Below are positions 1 to 12,110 of a stretch of 64,000 nt of DNA, piece by piece. The notes beneath the pieces are model-generated. The model had not been told where the DNA came from, searched no databases, and was given only the letters and a program-made list of their open reading frames with translations. A program made the translations under genes and the position numbers. Source of the DNA: Laccaria trichodermophora (taxonomy: Eukaryota; Basidiomycota; Agaricomycetes; Agaricales; Hydnangiaceae); contig JACTVC010000018.1 of NCBI GenBank assembly GCA_018417955.1, positions 1,156,864 to 1,220,863 on the forward strand, in the 5' to 3' direction. Position 1 is the stretch's first letter. Each line of letters opens with the position of its first letter.

Positions 1-1113
1 ACCATTGTTGCATTTGGGGTGAGTTTTCTTCCCAGTGTCGTATGTTAGTATTTCCGACACCATCTCGGCGCTCGCTGATTAGGACAGCTACACCGATGGT
101 GGAAAATCGGATGGATCACCCCTTTCACCTGCAGTTGTGGTACCACCCAGTACATTGGCTGGCGGTCGATCTACGAATGGCTTGACGTGGATAGAGGGTA
201 TCGCCAATGACTTTAGCGCAACTTTGAAGGATTATGCGGTAGGTTCCAACCTTGCTCTATGTGTCGAGCCAAACAAATCTCATTCGGAATACCAAGCAAT
301 CGGGAGCATGTACGGACCTTTCATTATGGCCCAGTAATCCAAAGAAGGTCGATTTCCTGGGACAGAGTGAGCACGCAATTGCGGCCACTGATTTTCGTCT
401 AATTCCGCGCATGAAGTGGAGACTTTCCTGGGTCAAGCCAATAGCCTTGACCCTGAAACCACGCTCTACGCCATCTTCTTCGGCATCAAGTGAGGTTACG
501 ACTTGAACTCTCATTCTCAGAAGAACCCATCTGATAATTTTGTCATAGCGACTATCTCGCATCCCTCAGTAAGTTCATTCACATTTCGAGGAAGGTTTCG
601 CGCTTGATCGCCATTATTTCTACTAAATCAAGTCGATGGAGATCACATGCAAGCTGCAGCTCAAGTAATCCTCGAACAAATCAAAATACTCTCTAGCCCG
701 CCCACCAATGCACGCTTATTCTTGGTCACTGACGTCTACGGTCGCGGAACCTCTTCAGGCCCAGGAGAAGCTTACAAACAGATCGTGTTCAATGGCTTGA
801 ATGAATTACATGACCCTCCAATGAACTTGAAGGTTTCCTACGTCGATTTTTCAGCCATATGGTCTGGAGTTCTGGGTTCTAATCCAGGATACATAGCCTT
901 TGGGTACACGAGCACAGATGCATGTAATGCGATGTGCGACGATCCAGAACATTACTTTTATTGGATTCCTGGGTACGTTAGTTCGAAGTTATGTTTAGTA
1001 CTTAGGGTTTAACCGGGATGCATTGCAGCCATCCTTCAAAAGAGACCATGAGAATCATGGCTGATTATGTTGAAGAGGTGTGGTGGTTCTGTAGGGTGCC
1101 AGAGGAGCGTTAG
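1..1113 (+). CDS. CE16/GDSL-type acetylesterase, 5' truncated by window edge
   Basis: SGNH/GDSL hydrolase of the fungal carbohydrate-esterase-16 type, usually a secreted enzyme removing acetyl groups from plant-wall oligosaccharides. Reconstructed exons are 1-18, 83-238, 297-366, 417-489, 549-568, 633-972 and 1029-1113, with short GT-AG introns and a continuous frame. Block I (AFG/DSYTD, nucleophile Ser) is split by the first intron. Block III appears as FFGIND, with the Asn completed across a splice. A DPEH segment and the C-terminal PGHPS carry the candidate catalytic His. The residue three before that His is Ile, where many members have Asp, so the usual DxxH is not obvious. The C-terminus (ADYVEEV then a short tail, stop 1111-1113) looks natural. 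The signal peptide and start lie upstream of the window. Family assignment is strong; substrate is inferred. Confidence 0.85.
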
Positions 1114-1674
1114 GATCGTAGCTGAGGGGCGCCATGCGGCCCAGGATCGATCAAACCTGCATAAAAAATCTGTCGATGTAATAATGAAGCAAAAAAAAAT
1201 CCGAGAATTGTGCTCCAATAATGTATCCAAACATTCTAGAAGTTCACTTATGATGCCTGTCGACAGTAACTGTTGGCTTCACATTCTGTCCTCGAATATA
1301 TTGCGGCTTGCCCGACGTGAGTTGTAGTCAGAAGTTAAGGCACGCAGCATGACAAGACCGTGATCGGTCACCGCTCAGCCTTTACATGCACAACATCTAA
1401 CTAAAACCGGCTCTCTTCAGAGGGCCCGGGCTTCTACCCGTGAACAAAATTCGGGTTCCATTGGTTCTTCGTAATGCGGCCAGACCGGTCTGTAAGTTCC
1501 ACATTTTTCATATAAAATCGAATGTGAAGGATCACCCTGCTTGTCAACATGGAATGTAGGCATCGCACAACACTGGTTGTTCAACGGGTGTGAGATTTTT
1601 TGTAGCACGAATGAAAAGGGGAGGAGAGACATACGAGGATAAAATATCCAAGTAGTTCACCTATGCTATCAAAT
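1114..1674. other. Intergenic region between convergent genes
   Basis: About 560 bp between the stop of the esterase on the plus strand and the stop of a DUF6533 gene on the minus strand. The reading frames here are short and have no splice-consistent continuation. I see no RNA gene or repeat. Confidence 0.5.
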
Positions 1675-2777
1675 TTAAAAGAATACTCTGAGATTCACGA
1701 GGTGACGAACCGAAAGGTTATTAACAACAACCACGTTGATAGCTGATAAGACTAAAAAGGGGGGTTAGAGACGGCTTCAACAGTACATTGATTTTCACTT
1801 TACCAAAGATGCAGATGTAGAATATAATGCCTAGTCGTCTGAATAAATTTGACTGAAGAAGGATTGGGTTGAGACTCACCGTCGCGGTAAACAACGTGAT
1901 GAAGTGCACTATGCCCTCCCGATCGATCTGACAATGTATTAGATGATGAGCATTTTGCAGGGGAATGGGGACGAACAAGCAGTAATACCGCGAATGAGCA
2001 ATACCATCAAAAGAACTGGAAGTGCAAAAATCAAGATTTACAAATTCTTCATGGTTGGTTGCCCTTACCCGCGTCATATACCATTAACAAAACCCACTGG
2101 CAAGTTATGTAGACCAACTTGTTTGAGCCTGTGATAAAACACCCCTGAAAAGAAGGATAGGGTCTGTCGCTGACTGAAGAAGTCGAAGTTGAGAATGCGA
2201 AAAGATTATGAACAGAGCTTGTAACTCACATTCTATGCCACGTAGGAAAATAGCCATGACCAGGAAGCCAGCAGCAGTCATAGAAAAAAAGAAAACCGAT
2301 AGCGCCGCTCCTAATCGTCCATTCCGATTCCAAACCGCCCACGCGCGTAGCGTCAAAATTACTGATGGTAGACCCATTTTAAGTTAATAGAGTCGGAGTA
2401 AATGGCGAGACAGACATTCTGACAAGCCAATTCCCGTAAGTATCAACACTGAATGACAATACGTCAGTAACGCCTTGATGTATGTTCAAACTAAAACTAC
2501 AATGCGCTTACAGCTCCTGATGATCACGATTATTCTACAATGCGACGGGTCTATCGTTGTCGAAAATTGTGCTGGAAAAGCCAGAGGTCAGAATATTATT
2601 GCGAGGTCAAGATCTCTCACATACGGACAAAACACAACGCGGCTGCATCCAAAAATGGGAGATATCGCTGAGCGATAAACAAAACGTTCATGAGGCTCCA
2701 GTTCGATGACCACACCAAGTCCACCTCCATTCCAAGCGTCAAGAAGTAGTCGTATAAGAACATCGTTGCTCCAGCAA
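1675..2777 (-). CDS. DUF6533-type multi-pass membrane protein (first exon unresolved)
   Basis: Agaricomycete integral membrane protein of the DUF6533 type; molecular function is unknown for the family. The exon 2777-2625 encodes an AGATMFLYDYFLTL segment followed by VDLVWSS and QRYLPFLD, the diagnostic N-terminal block. Later exons give LILTLRAWAVW, a GCFITGSN block with LLMVYDA, LLMVLLIRGITA, a RSGGHSALHHVVYRDG block, IIFYICIF and a C-terminus with INVVVVNNLSVRH, stop at 1675-1677. These are typical alternating hydrophobic helices. The frame is continuous across short introns, including one whose acceptor lies just past a nearer AG that would give a stop. The open frame preceding 2777 has no ATG, so a small first exon probably lies between 2778 and about 3000. 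A paralogue with the same exon plan is at 61224-62311. Confidence 0.75.
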
Positions 2778-3446
2778 CTGTGCAATCCAACATTAAGTAG
2801 GTCCAGTTGATTGCCGACTTCAAACCCACCGTAAGAGCACTATGGGCAATCAGGAATAACCATCAGCTCATTGACGAGCAAAAATCTAATTCAACTGACC
2901 GAAACCCGTTGCGTAGCGCTCACATAATCCGAAAATTGCTTGATCTCTGGGATGAGCGCTTCCATAATAGTGCCCTGTTCAGCAGAGGTGGAGGATAAGA
3001 TGTGATGTATTGGCGGAGTGCCAGTGGTAGGGGTATTTTATATGATTCCAACTCCACAAACTCTAAATGAAATCAGGAAGCCTCGGAGAGGCTGGGTCCG
3101 GCGCATTGTCCAAGCTAATTATTTCTAACCGCGAGGCCACCGACGCTTGACAGCTGTCCGAAACGAAACATTGTTGGCAGTTGGTTGGCAGGAGCACAAG
3201 GATTGATGTCATGAGGTACACGGCGGATATCAGGCCGGCCATGGACCAGCTTCAGAAGAACAGGGTTTCTTTTTGATGGAATCGAGTTATGTAGACATTC
3301 CAAGCTCCTAAAGTTCTTCGTGCTCTACAGAATTGGCAGAATAAATAAAGATGGGACGAACTCAAGCGCCGCTCACTAGAAACAGATGCTAGTGTGGTAC
3401 CATAAAAATCCTCTCCGACCTTTTCAAGTAGAATCCTCATCCCGGC
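2778..3446. other. Intergenic, probably holding the missing first exon of the DUF6533 gene
   Basis: No long frame. The minus-strand region just above 2777 must contain the start of the DUF6533 gene, but no ATG-led exon joins cleanly; stop codons interrupt the simplest joins. The 3' end of the transporter gene lies at the other side. Confidence 0.4.
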
Positions 3447-5080
3447 TTAACACAATGACACTTCGACGTCGAAAGAACGAGGGAATGTCAACAAGGCCGT
3501 TGTATGACAACTACGCTGTTGTAAATGACAGCACTTCAAAATAGAAGGAAAGCATGCCGTTCCGTACCTGAATAAATCCAATCAGTTTGGAGCTACTCTT
3601 CGATCAACAAAGAAACACTTACACCAAAAGCCCAAAACCAAGAACCTGTAAGACTGAAAAAGGCCACATCAGAACCTCCCAGCCAAGTCCCAAACTGAGT
3701 ATCCAGATGACCAACGTCCTGCATGAATCAGTAAGAGTGCGCACAGTCGCGCTAACGCGATGCGTAATCCCCATCCCGCACACATCGAACACGGATACGC
3801 TAATTGCAATGACCACGGCAGACCAAAGAACCAGCGGGTTATCGATTAACTGGTGCCATCCCCGGGAGACGTCAAAGTAGACGGATTTGACGGAGATGGA
3901 AGGGACAGAGAGGAGAGACATAATTGCCAACACGGTTATAAATCCAAACGTTCCCTCGAGGCCTACGGCAAGCAGAGGTTCAACGTTGTACCGCGTCATG
4001 ATCTTCTCTTCGACGATGAATTGAACCGCGGTGCTGGAGCATTGATCATAGTTAATGAAAGAACCAGGAAACGATGATTAAGGTGTACAATATCTGCGCA
4101 CACATTATGAAGAAAACACCTGAAGTAAAATGAGTTGGTGGAGTATATGACGGGAGCTTGAGGTTGATTACCGATTAGGACGTTCACTGTCTCAGCGGCT
4201 GCATGTGAAGTCTCTTTTGACGTTTGCAATTCTACCAGACGACCACTGAGACCCACGATGGTCACACCAAAAATGACGAGGGCAAGAGAAATCCACCTGG
4301 AATTTTGTGTTAGTATCTGCATGATTCGATGGTAGGCAACGCACTGATAAAGATGCAAGCGACGGCGAAGAAATACCACGCTGAATATTCCGACGAAAAA
4401 TACGAGCGCTCCTCGCGTCATCTGGAATATAGAAACAGGAGTGTACAGAAGGCCAACGTTCATCAACTAGAGGCGGTAAACTTGGCGTCGTTCAGATCAT
4501 GAAAATTCTACGTACAGTAGCCCCAAAGATATCACAGATGGCTGGAAGCCAAAAGAGGAAAAGTGGCCATCCTTCGAAGGCTTCCTTTTCGAGTTTGATA
4601 TCGCGTACCGCTTCATTGAGGGGAAGCTGAACTGATCCGCGGGAAAAGTACTTTGCATAAAATATTGGTAGAAGACCTGGTAGGTTTTTTCATCAACAAA
4701 ATCACTTTGAATAATCGATATACTGACACAGTGCCTCCCCCGCTAGGACAGGCTTAAGGTTCAGTATCGGGCAAAGAGAGTGGGACGAATGGGGTCCCAC
4801 CAAACATGACCAGTGTCTGCCAGACGGGTTGTTCGTAATGAACATGATTGAGTGGGTCGGGGTCGTTGCAGTTCTCTACACATTGCATATCCTGAACTTG
4901 ATCAACTCGAGAGGCTGGTGAGATGGAAACGAAGATACTACCTGATATTTGCAAAGGACAGACATGCCTGCACCCTATGAATTGCTAGAAGTATATGGAT
5001 ACCAGTCCAAAGCAACTGAGAGAACTTACGACCGTAAGCATGCCAGTGATCAGCAGTGGAACATGAAGCGATGAGTCCAT
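3447..5080 (-). CDS. SLC35F6-type transporter (copy 1)
   Basis: Member of the drug/metabolite transporter superfamily close to SLC35F6 and fungal nucleotide-sugar-transporter-like proteins; likely an endomembrane transporter of unknown substrate. Ten exons: 5080-5030, 4974-4942, 4891-4801, 4742-4728 (a 15-nt exon), 4676-4516, 4466-4345, 4296-4172, 4119-4089, 4033-3623 and 3567-3447, giving 386 residues in one frame. Recognisable blocks are the N-terminal LLITGML helix, DMQCVENC, YEQPVWQTL, the FQMTRGALVFFVGIFSV helix, FGVTIVGLSGRLVEL, QFIVEEKIM and VGLEGTFGF, then long C-terminal helices. The last exon diverges from the paralogue at 14863-31914. All other exons have the same length there except exon 5, which is 6 nt shorter here, so the two are clearly duplicates. 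Confidence 0.85.
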
Positions 5081-6442
5081 GATGTCGGAGGTGTTGTGCT
5101 AAGCAACAAATAGAGGCGACATCATGTTCGACCGACCGAATTAAGTATATAACTGAGAGCATGCCATTTTCTCCAAGCAGATAACATTAGCTCCTTTCGG
5201 AGCGTGCCATAAACGCAAAAAGACCAGATGGAGACGTATAAGGTGGTAGCTGGCAGTGTTTGAAGTTGAGTTTGATGAGGAGTCATGGGTGCGTGGGAAC
5301 ATTGATAATCATATAACCCCAGCCTCATGATGCACATGTTTTGCACTTCGCTTCTCCAAGTCCGATGTTCTCGAAGACTATATCTCCGGTTTCTCAGGTA
5401 GAATAAGGCTGGACCCGACGGCTGCGCTCGGGCATTTACTCATCGATTTGGATCTAAATGCTGTGGGTGGGACGTTGCGCCATCCACCTCCATTTTGCCT
5501 CCATTAGACCTAGTGAAATCAACGGACCAATCAAAGTAAGGTAAAGCCCGATTCTAATGTCCTGCCCCAACAATTAAATCATCACTCAGAACCTTTTGAG
5601 ACGTCCCAACCGAGCACCCTCGAATGTCGCATCAAGATTCTAATCACACTCAGGAGAGAACCCATTTTAAATTCCCAAATGTGAAAGCGATAAATTGCTG
5701 GTATGTGTCGAGTCCTTGCGATTTGTACGTCCATCATGTCATATACATCTCGTTAGAGACCGAATACTTCCTGAATCTCACTACAAAATGGAACTCCAAC
5801 AACCCGCTCTCAGGCTATGAAGTTTACCCAAATTGCTGACGTTTCAGCAAAACGAGCACGAAAGATGTCGGAGAATTATTTTCCAAACACGACTCAAACT
5901 TTTGTCTTAGGCATTCTCAGCCGATCAATTACCTAGCCCTGCAGACGCCACGAGAAATATTAGTCTGGGTTAGCGAGCTTATCGGATACCGTCTCGAATC
6001 AGACTAAACCAAGACGTGGTCGTCGTGCGGCACACTTGGGGCGTTTATGTGGGAAAAGCTTAAGTCGCTGAAAACTGTGATGGAGGGGGATATCCCCTCG
6101 TAATGGTAACTGCGCAGGATCCCCCATCAATGGATAGTGGGCTCACTGGGTGGCGAGTAAGGGCGGTCGGTAACCATACTCGCACCGATTGCATTTATAA
6201 ACCAAACCGATATGGCACTTTACCTGTTGTGTGTTTATTGTGGAAGAGCAGGAGGAGCGCCGCGCACGCAGTTCGCATCAACCTTGCATCAGTAAATTTT
6301 CAAACGTTGGGTTCACCGCTTATTCTGGGCCCAGCGCATCAGAGATAGTGATCAGGACTAAATATCGAAAAAACCACATATATTCCAAACCGACATATAC
6401 ATTTCACTACACATGTAAACTCTCTACGAAAGTAGAGAACGC
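5081..6442. other. Intergenic region
   Basis: 1.36 kb between the start of transporter copy 1 and the stop of the bleomycin hydrolase gene, both on the minus strand. It should hold the transporter promoter. Only short unsupported frames; no RNA gene or transposon ends recognised. Confidence 0.5.
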
Positions 6443-8260
6443 TTAGGCTAAAGCACCCTGAAATTTGAGTGGTTAGCGGATATCACCAACGTGTCAAAAA
6501 AGAAGAGTACCATTGGGTCCCAAGGATCGAGCACTTTTGGATTCCCATTGTCAAGAACCTGGACGAGGTCCTTGGGCGCGTGTGCCCGAGGAACGACTAT
6601 TTGGTAGACGTATCTATTTGAAGTAAGTAGGTGCAAAGGAGTAAAACAATCGTAACGTACTGATCAAACCATGCGCTGGTCATCATAAACCAACCTTTAT
6701 GGCCGATCGCCGTACCCCACGCATTCTCGACCTTGAACTTGACAATTTTACCGTCATTATCGAGGTGAACACCAGTGAAGACCATCGCATGCGTCATGGA
6801 AGAGTCTCCCATTTCGAGACGTTCTGCTTTTTTCAAGTTGAGGGTGATATCGAAAGCGACCTGAATTGTGGTTGTGCGCGTGAGAGAGAGAAATAATTAT
6901 TGCGAGAGAGCGTACGTCGTAGTCGAACAGGTCCAGATCCAAAATGCCATCATAGCGGTCTTCAAACTTCATGACATCACAGCCGAAGAAGACGGGTTCG
7001 CCGGACTTGAGCATTTTGACAACAATATCTTTCATAATGCTCGCCTCGGTGTTGACGTCTATAAAGGGGTTAACCACAGACACTTTGTCACAATAACTTG
7101 CGCTCTCACATAAGACGGGGCGACCACCCCAAATGTTACCAAGCTTGGAGACGGTGTAAAGCTTTGGGTACTCGTTCCGGGGGTCGTTTATGATGGAAAA
7201 GCTTGACGCCGGCTGAATGAGAGTTAAGGTTAACACGAATCCACGGTCCGCCAGCCAAGAGTGAATTTACCTGCTTCCCAACGAAGGTTCTGTAGAACTC
7301 GAGTGGGGTTCCAGTCCAAGTACCGGCCTTTCCATTCTTATCGTAGTATGACCACTCGAAAGGTTTGTTGGGATGGGGAGGGACGCCAAGAAGAGCGGTC
7401 ATGATCCTGTAGGTCTCGGCCATAAGTTCTTCTTTCTTCCCTCTCAGCATTGCCGTAATTGCTTCCTCCGTATTATTTTGTAAGCGGAGGCTCTTCGAGA
7501 GGTTACGCAAGATCAAGGCATGTTCCCGAACTTTCGTTTTGACAAGCGCGTTCAATGGAGCGGAGAGACCTGAGTGGTATGACTCTGGGTAGACGCTCTG
7601 GGGGACGCATCCATACGTTTCCCAGAGGTTCACGGCCATGTCCCACTGACCGCCGTCGGAAACAAGGTCGGTTGAGAGATGGCTGAGCAGGCGAGAGGAT
7701 GTTTCTAGATCAGCATGCTCAATTGTAAGCTCAAGATAATAGTTCGCTTTCTCAAGCTTGTCGAAGAAGAAAAGGTGATTCTGTAGGCAAATGGGTCAAT
7801 TGGGAGAATGGCCTTCGAACGATAACCGAAAACAACACACCTGGGAGAGCTCGAACTCGCTCAAGTTCAACTTGCGCATGACGCTGTACCTCAACACGTT
7901 GGTACTAGCGAAAAGCCAACAACGCCCACTTTGCTTTTGGTTCGCAATGGGACCAGTCTTGAACTCAATCTCAGTGTTAAAAACATGAGTGTCGACTACG
8001 TGAGCTTCGCGGCGTTGGAGTGCTGAGAGGTCGGTACGGGACAGGACGGTGCGAGCCAGAGTGTGGACTGGGGATGACGTGGAATCCTCCCATGATTCCA
8101 GATTCGCAATTCTAATGGAACCATCCACGGACTTCGGCCAGGAGCATGCGCCTCCTAGATGAGCTTTCAGGTCGCTCTTCTCGTGCTCAAGAGACTCCTC
8201 GTATTTGGGAGGGCGATCGTATTGGCTGGCAGGCTTGGGTTTGGAGATGTTGACGCCCAT
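6443..8260 (-). CDS. Bleomycin hydrolase-like cysteine aminopeptidase (peptidase C1B)
   Basis: Papain-like cytosolic aminopeptidase of the bleomycin hydrolase/Lap3 (Gal6) family, which forms hexameric barrels and trims peptides. Six exons: 8260-7841, 7780-7271, 7212-6916, 6860-6661, 6613-6511 and 6457-6443, total 514 residues. Catalytic Cys114 lies in NQKQSGRCWLFA, the His in SSMTHAMVFTGV and the Asn in VENAWG, so the triad is complete. FELSQ, DGGQWDMAVNL and KPFEWSYYDKNGK are family blocks. The last exon is only 15 nt and encodes GALA plus stop; in this family the C-terminus sits in the active-site cleft and governs exopeptidase behaviour. The start is the ATG at 8260, giving a hydrophilic leader (MGVNISKPKP) longer than in yeast. 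It faces an MFS gene across a 477-bp divergent promoter. Confidence 0.95.
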
Positions 8261-8737
8261 GAGAGAGAACTTGTGTTAGAGTGAGAATATTCTTGTTGGC
8301 GATCTCCAGTCCTTCAAGTTGATTGAGTAGTTATACCCAAGGCTAATCATGTCATCATGCCCCCAGAAGTACGGACATCGCTGGCATCACGGCATCAACA
8401 TGTGCTAATTTGGAATGCCATCTTTGGTTAGAGATCTTATTCCTTAAGCAATGGGCTTACCGCAAGAATGGAAGAAGTCCTATTTCGCTTCTTTGACGGA
8501 GTTCTCTGCAAAGAATAAAAAATATTTTGCCAGATAATTCCCACGGGCTGTTTGCTTGCTTGCTCCGAACAACTCCTCACGACAGCAGCAAATCTAGCAC
8601 CGCCTGCTCCGTCATGTATCGAAGACTAAAATTACCTTCATTGCTACCAGCACCTGCACAGCTTTGATCTCAAACCAAAGGCGCTTTGAGCTTCAAAATT
8701 CCGATCCCCCAGCTATTGAGCAACGTTTAGCAGTGAC
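8261..8737. promoter_or_regulatory. Divergent intergenic promoter region
   Basis: The 477 bp between the ATG of the bleomycin hydrolase gene (minus) and the ATG of the MFS gene (plus) must contain both promoters and 5' leaders. Pyrimidine-rich stretches occur, but I cannot assign a specific TATA or initiator. Confidence 0.5.
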
Positions 8738-10869
8738 ATGGCCTCCAATGACTTGAAGAATCAACCCAGCGTAGCAGACAATCCACTCTTCCCCATCGGC
8801 TCGCAAAACAAAGAGCACCCCGTGATCTCGTCTCAACTCCCCGCGGGCGATCTATCCAAATCATTGGAAGTGACAACTACAGCAGGTTCGTCGTATTCTC
8901 TTCCACTCGACTTCTCAAAATCACGAGTTTGTCAATTCGCAACACAGACTTTGGTTTCCTTCCAATACCGCCCCAATGCCGTTACAATCCTGATGAACCT
9001 CAATATCTACCACATTGGAAGACTGCGATTTTCGCCCTCGCGAGCACGTTTAGTACGTCCCCATACTGCATATTGAAGCCTCATTCCGATTAAAAAAACT
9101 GTGTCTTCTCTTCAGCTGGTAAGGAGTTTCGCACGACTACAAAGACATGTCCGCTCACAAGTCCAAGCCATGAATCTGTACTATTGTCAACCGATATTGG
9201 GTACGTCTCCTTAAAATCACTTGAAAACGCTTATCGCTCATCCCGCCTAGTTCAACTCGCAGAGGCTTTTCACGTCGATTACATCGAGGTTTCTAGGATT
9301 CCTACACTTCTCCAGGCAGGGTGAGTGTTATGACGTGACTGCCCGGCTGGATCTAATTACAACAATTAAAGATATGCCGTTGGCCTTGTTTTTCTCTCCC
9401 CTCTCGGAGATTTGATTCGTCGACGACAGCTCTTGCTCGTGTTGATGTTCACATCTGGGTCCCTTTCCGTTGGGCTCGCACTCACAAAATCGATAGTCGG
9501 CTTCGAAATCTTGTCTTTTTTCGTCGCAATTTCATCCGTGACACCACAGGTGTGTATTTCTGTGAGATCAACAAGCGTACAAAGGAAGCTAATTGGTTCA
9601 AAGGTTTTGATGCCCCTCACCGCCGATCTTGCACGTCCAAGCAGACGCGCAACATCCATCGCAATTGTACTTTCCGGTCTACTGATGGGCGTGCTCCTAG
9701 CGCGCGTCCTCGGTGGAGTAATCGCCCAGTTTTCAAGTTTCAGGAATATATATTGGATGGGGGTTGGAGGTAAGAATAGTTGTAGAAAGTCTGAACAAAC
9801 TCAACGCGCCCATAGGCCAATTCCTTCTCCTCTTCGCAATCTACCTCGTCTGCCCGGATGTTCCCGTCAAAAATCCTGATCTCACCTACCTCCAAATCCT
9901 CTTCACAATGTTAAAGTTCGCGGTGACGGAACCTTTATTACTCCAAGCCGCGTTGATCCTTTTCGCTGGGAGTGCAATTTTCGCTGGGTTCTGGGTAACC
10001 ATGACTTTCCTGCTCGCTGGCGCGCCGTACCACTATTCAACGCAAGTCGCCGTTACCTTCCTTCTCTTATAAACTTATCTTCTGATAGATTGGAGATCGG
10101 AATTTTCGGTCTCGTAGGGATGTTTGGAATTTCTACCGCTCCTTTCGTTGGCCGTCTTGTCGATGGATTTGTTCCCTGGATGGCAACTTTTGTATCACTC
10201 ACTCTTGTTTTGTTGTCGCAAGTGATTCAGACGGCTGCTGGTCAGCTCAACATCGGTGCAGTAATTGTCGCAACGTTGGGTAACATATTTATTTCATTGT
10301 ATGAGATCTGGCTGAATTGACGACTTCGTTGTCAGTGCTTGATATTGGTGCCCAGGCTTGTCAAGTTTCTGTCACGGCGGCTGTCTTCGGGTCCGTTCCA
10401 CATATCACTCACTCCGTTGTTCCATATTCATAGCCTTTCCTTAGAATTCAGCCCGAAGCCAGAGCGCGCCTCAACGCCGTCCTCGTCTTCTTTGTAAGCT
10501 AGTTCGACCACTGGTCACAAAAACGTGTACTGACACATTCCCTTACGTTCAGTTATTCATGGTAAGCCATTGGTCATTCCTCTTTTCTTCGCGACTCTAG
10601 TCCTGATCATAAGAAAGGGTCAAGTCATGGGAACGGCTGTTGGTACCGAGCTATTGGTCAACCGCAGCTATACATTTTCCTCGGCCGTTCGTGTTTCTTT
10701 TTGTGTTTTCCAGTTCGTTGTCCTACTCGCTCGTGGCCCACACGTCCCCCGAAAAACGTGGTTTGGTTGGGCAGGTGGTATGGAGTTTAGGAAACAAAGT
10801 CTGGAGAAGAAGTCTATTTCTTCTGTGGACGAAAAAGGAGCTGCAACTAAAATCGACTCCCCCGCTTGA
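8738..10869 (+). CDS. Major facilitator superfamily transporter
   Basis: Twelve-exon MFS permease of about 495 residues; substrate unknown. Exons: 8738-8885, 8948-9052, 9162-9200, 9251-9320, 9372-9549, 9604-9769, 9816-10041, 10089-10279, 10336-10390, 10445-10493, 10553-10561 and 10618-10869. The hydrophilic N-terminus is followed by RYNPDEPQYLPHWKTAIFAL, MNLYYCQPIL, and AGYAVGLVFLSPLGDLIRRRQ with the conserved loop 2-3 motif. Later helices include GFWVTMTFLLAG and IGIFGLVGMFGIS, then LDIGAQACQVS and GQVMGTAVGT. The C-terminal ARGPHVPRKTWFGW is typical of fungal homologues. The intron at 10042-10088 begins GCAAGT, a GC-AG intron. Exon 11 is only 9 nt (Leu-Phe-Met) and is needed to keep the frame. 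The short exons make automated prediction unreliable here. Confidence 0.88.
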
Positions 10870-12110
10870 GAGACAGTCATTTCTTGGACATTTCGATACG
10901 TATAACTTAGAGTAAATAATGTATCTCAATCGCTAAAGGTTTCTACTTTTTATGATAGATAGAACCGGATGAATCTCACCCCAAAGCTGCGGACATTTGA
11001 CGACGCCGCTTGGGGATCCTATGGTGCCGTGATACTACGTTTCACAGCGATGACGTTGCGCCGAATTGTGATAACGCTAAATCAATCCCTTGCCGCATCT
11101 CAGATATTAAAATACGAGCAACGTATTGAGTTATATTTGCCGTGCGGCGTAGCGGTTCCCGTGTTGCATTACGATAGAAATCTTCGGAAGGATGGTAAAC
11201 ACGTGGACCCAATACATGCCGAATAGGTCGGATACGGCGTTGACATTGTTCGCACTTGGATTCTGGGAGGGTTATAAACTTGGCAAGTAAGCAATACCGA
11301 ATCACTGGCATAGCTAAAAATATATCCCCGATTAATGTTCAGAAAGATTCCATTACATGAGGTCGACTAAAGGTGATAAACGGGTTCGGGAACTACGCCG
11401 GAGAACGTTGGCCTACAAGTTTGAGACACCTCAATGAAAGTTAGGGTAAAGGTACAAGCTAGAGGAGGGAAACTGACTTGCATCAATCTTGTTTTGGGCA
11501 GCACAGTTGCGCTGATAGCTAGTCAGACTAAGTCAGTCACCACTGCTAAGCTCCCAATCCTCTATATGCGCCCGGCATGGAACGGCGTTTCATTTACTAG
11601 CCACGTACGCTGCACCCGTTCTACCACCAACCGCGTTTCAGCTTAGTACTAAAACGGACGAAGCTCGAGGTTGTTTCAGTTGATAGTAACAGCAAGTTAT
11701 TACCACCTGATTAGATTATTGTCATCAACCCAGGATAAGAGGAGAGAAGACCCTCTTCACCTGGAGTTCGACTTCCCGTCACATGCTATATTTTCTCTAG
11801 GATCCGAGTCATACGACCACAATCTCGACCTTTACGAAAAGAAGAACGGTAACCTTGAGTTTGATTTTGGTTTGATTCCCGCCTGGTGCACATGATATAA
11901 AAATGAGGGTATACAGTTCGGGCTTGGTTCGGGCAAAGCAATCAACCCATCTTGTACTCACAGATTTGGAAAATTAGGGATGATTCAGAAAAGTTGCTGA
12001 TGAGCGCTGAGCCTTTGAAGAGACTGGATCGTTTCCCACTGGCAGCTTCGAGATTCGATACTAAGTATTCCCACCATACCTGAGCCGGACTGCATGCCCA
12101 AATCGAACAC
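10870..12110. other. Intergenic region
   Basis: 1.24 kb after the MFS stop and before the TIR element. Several short frames are open, but none shows a family signature or splice-consistent extension. Confidence 0.5.
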
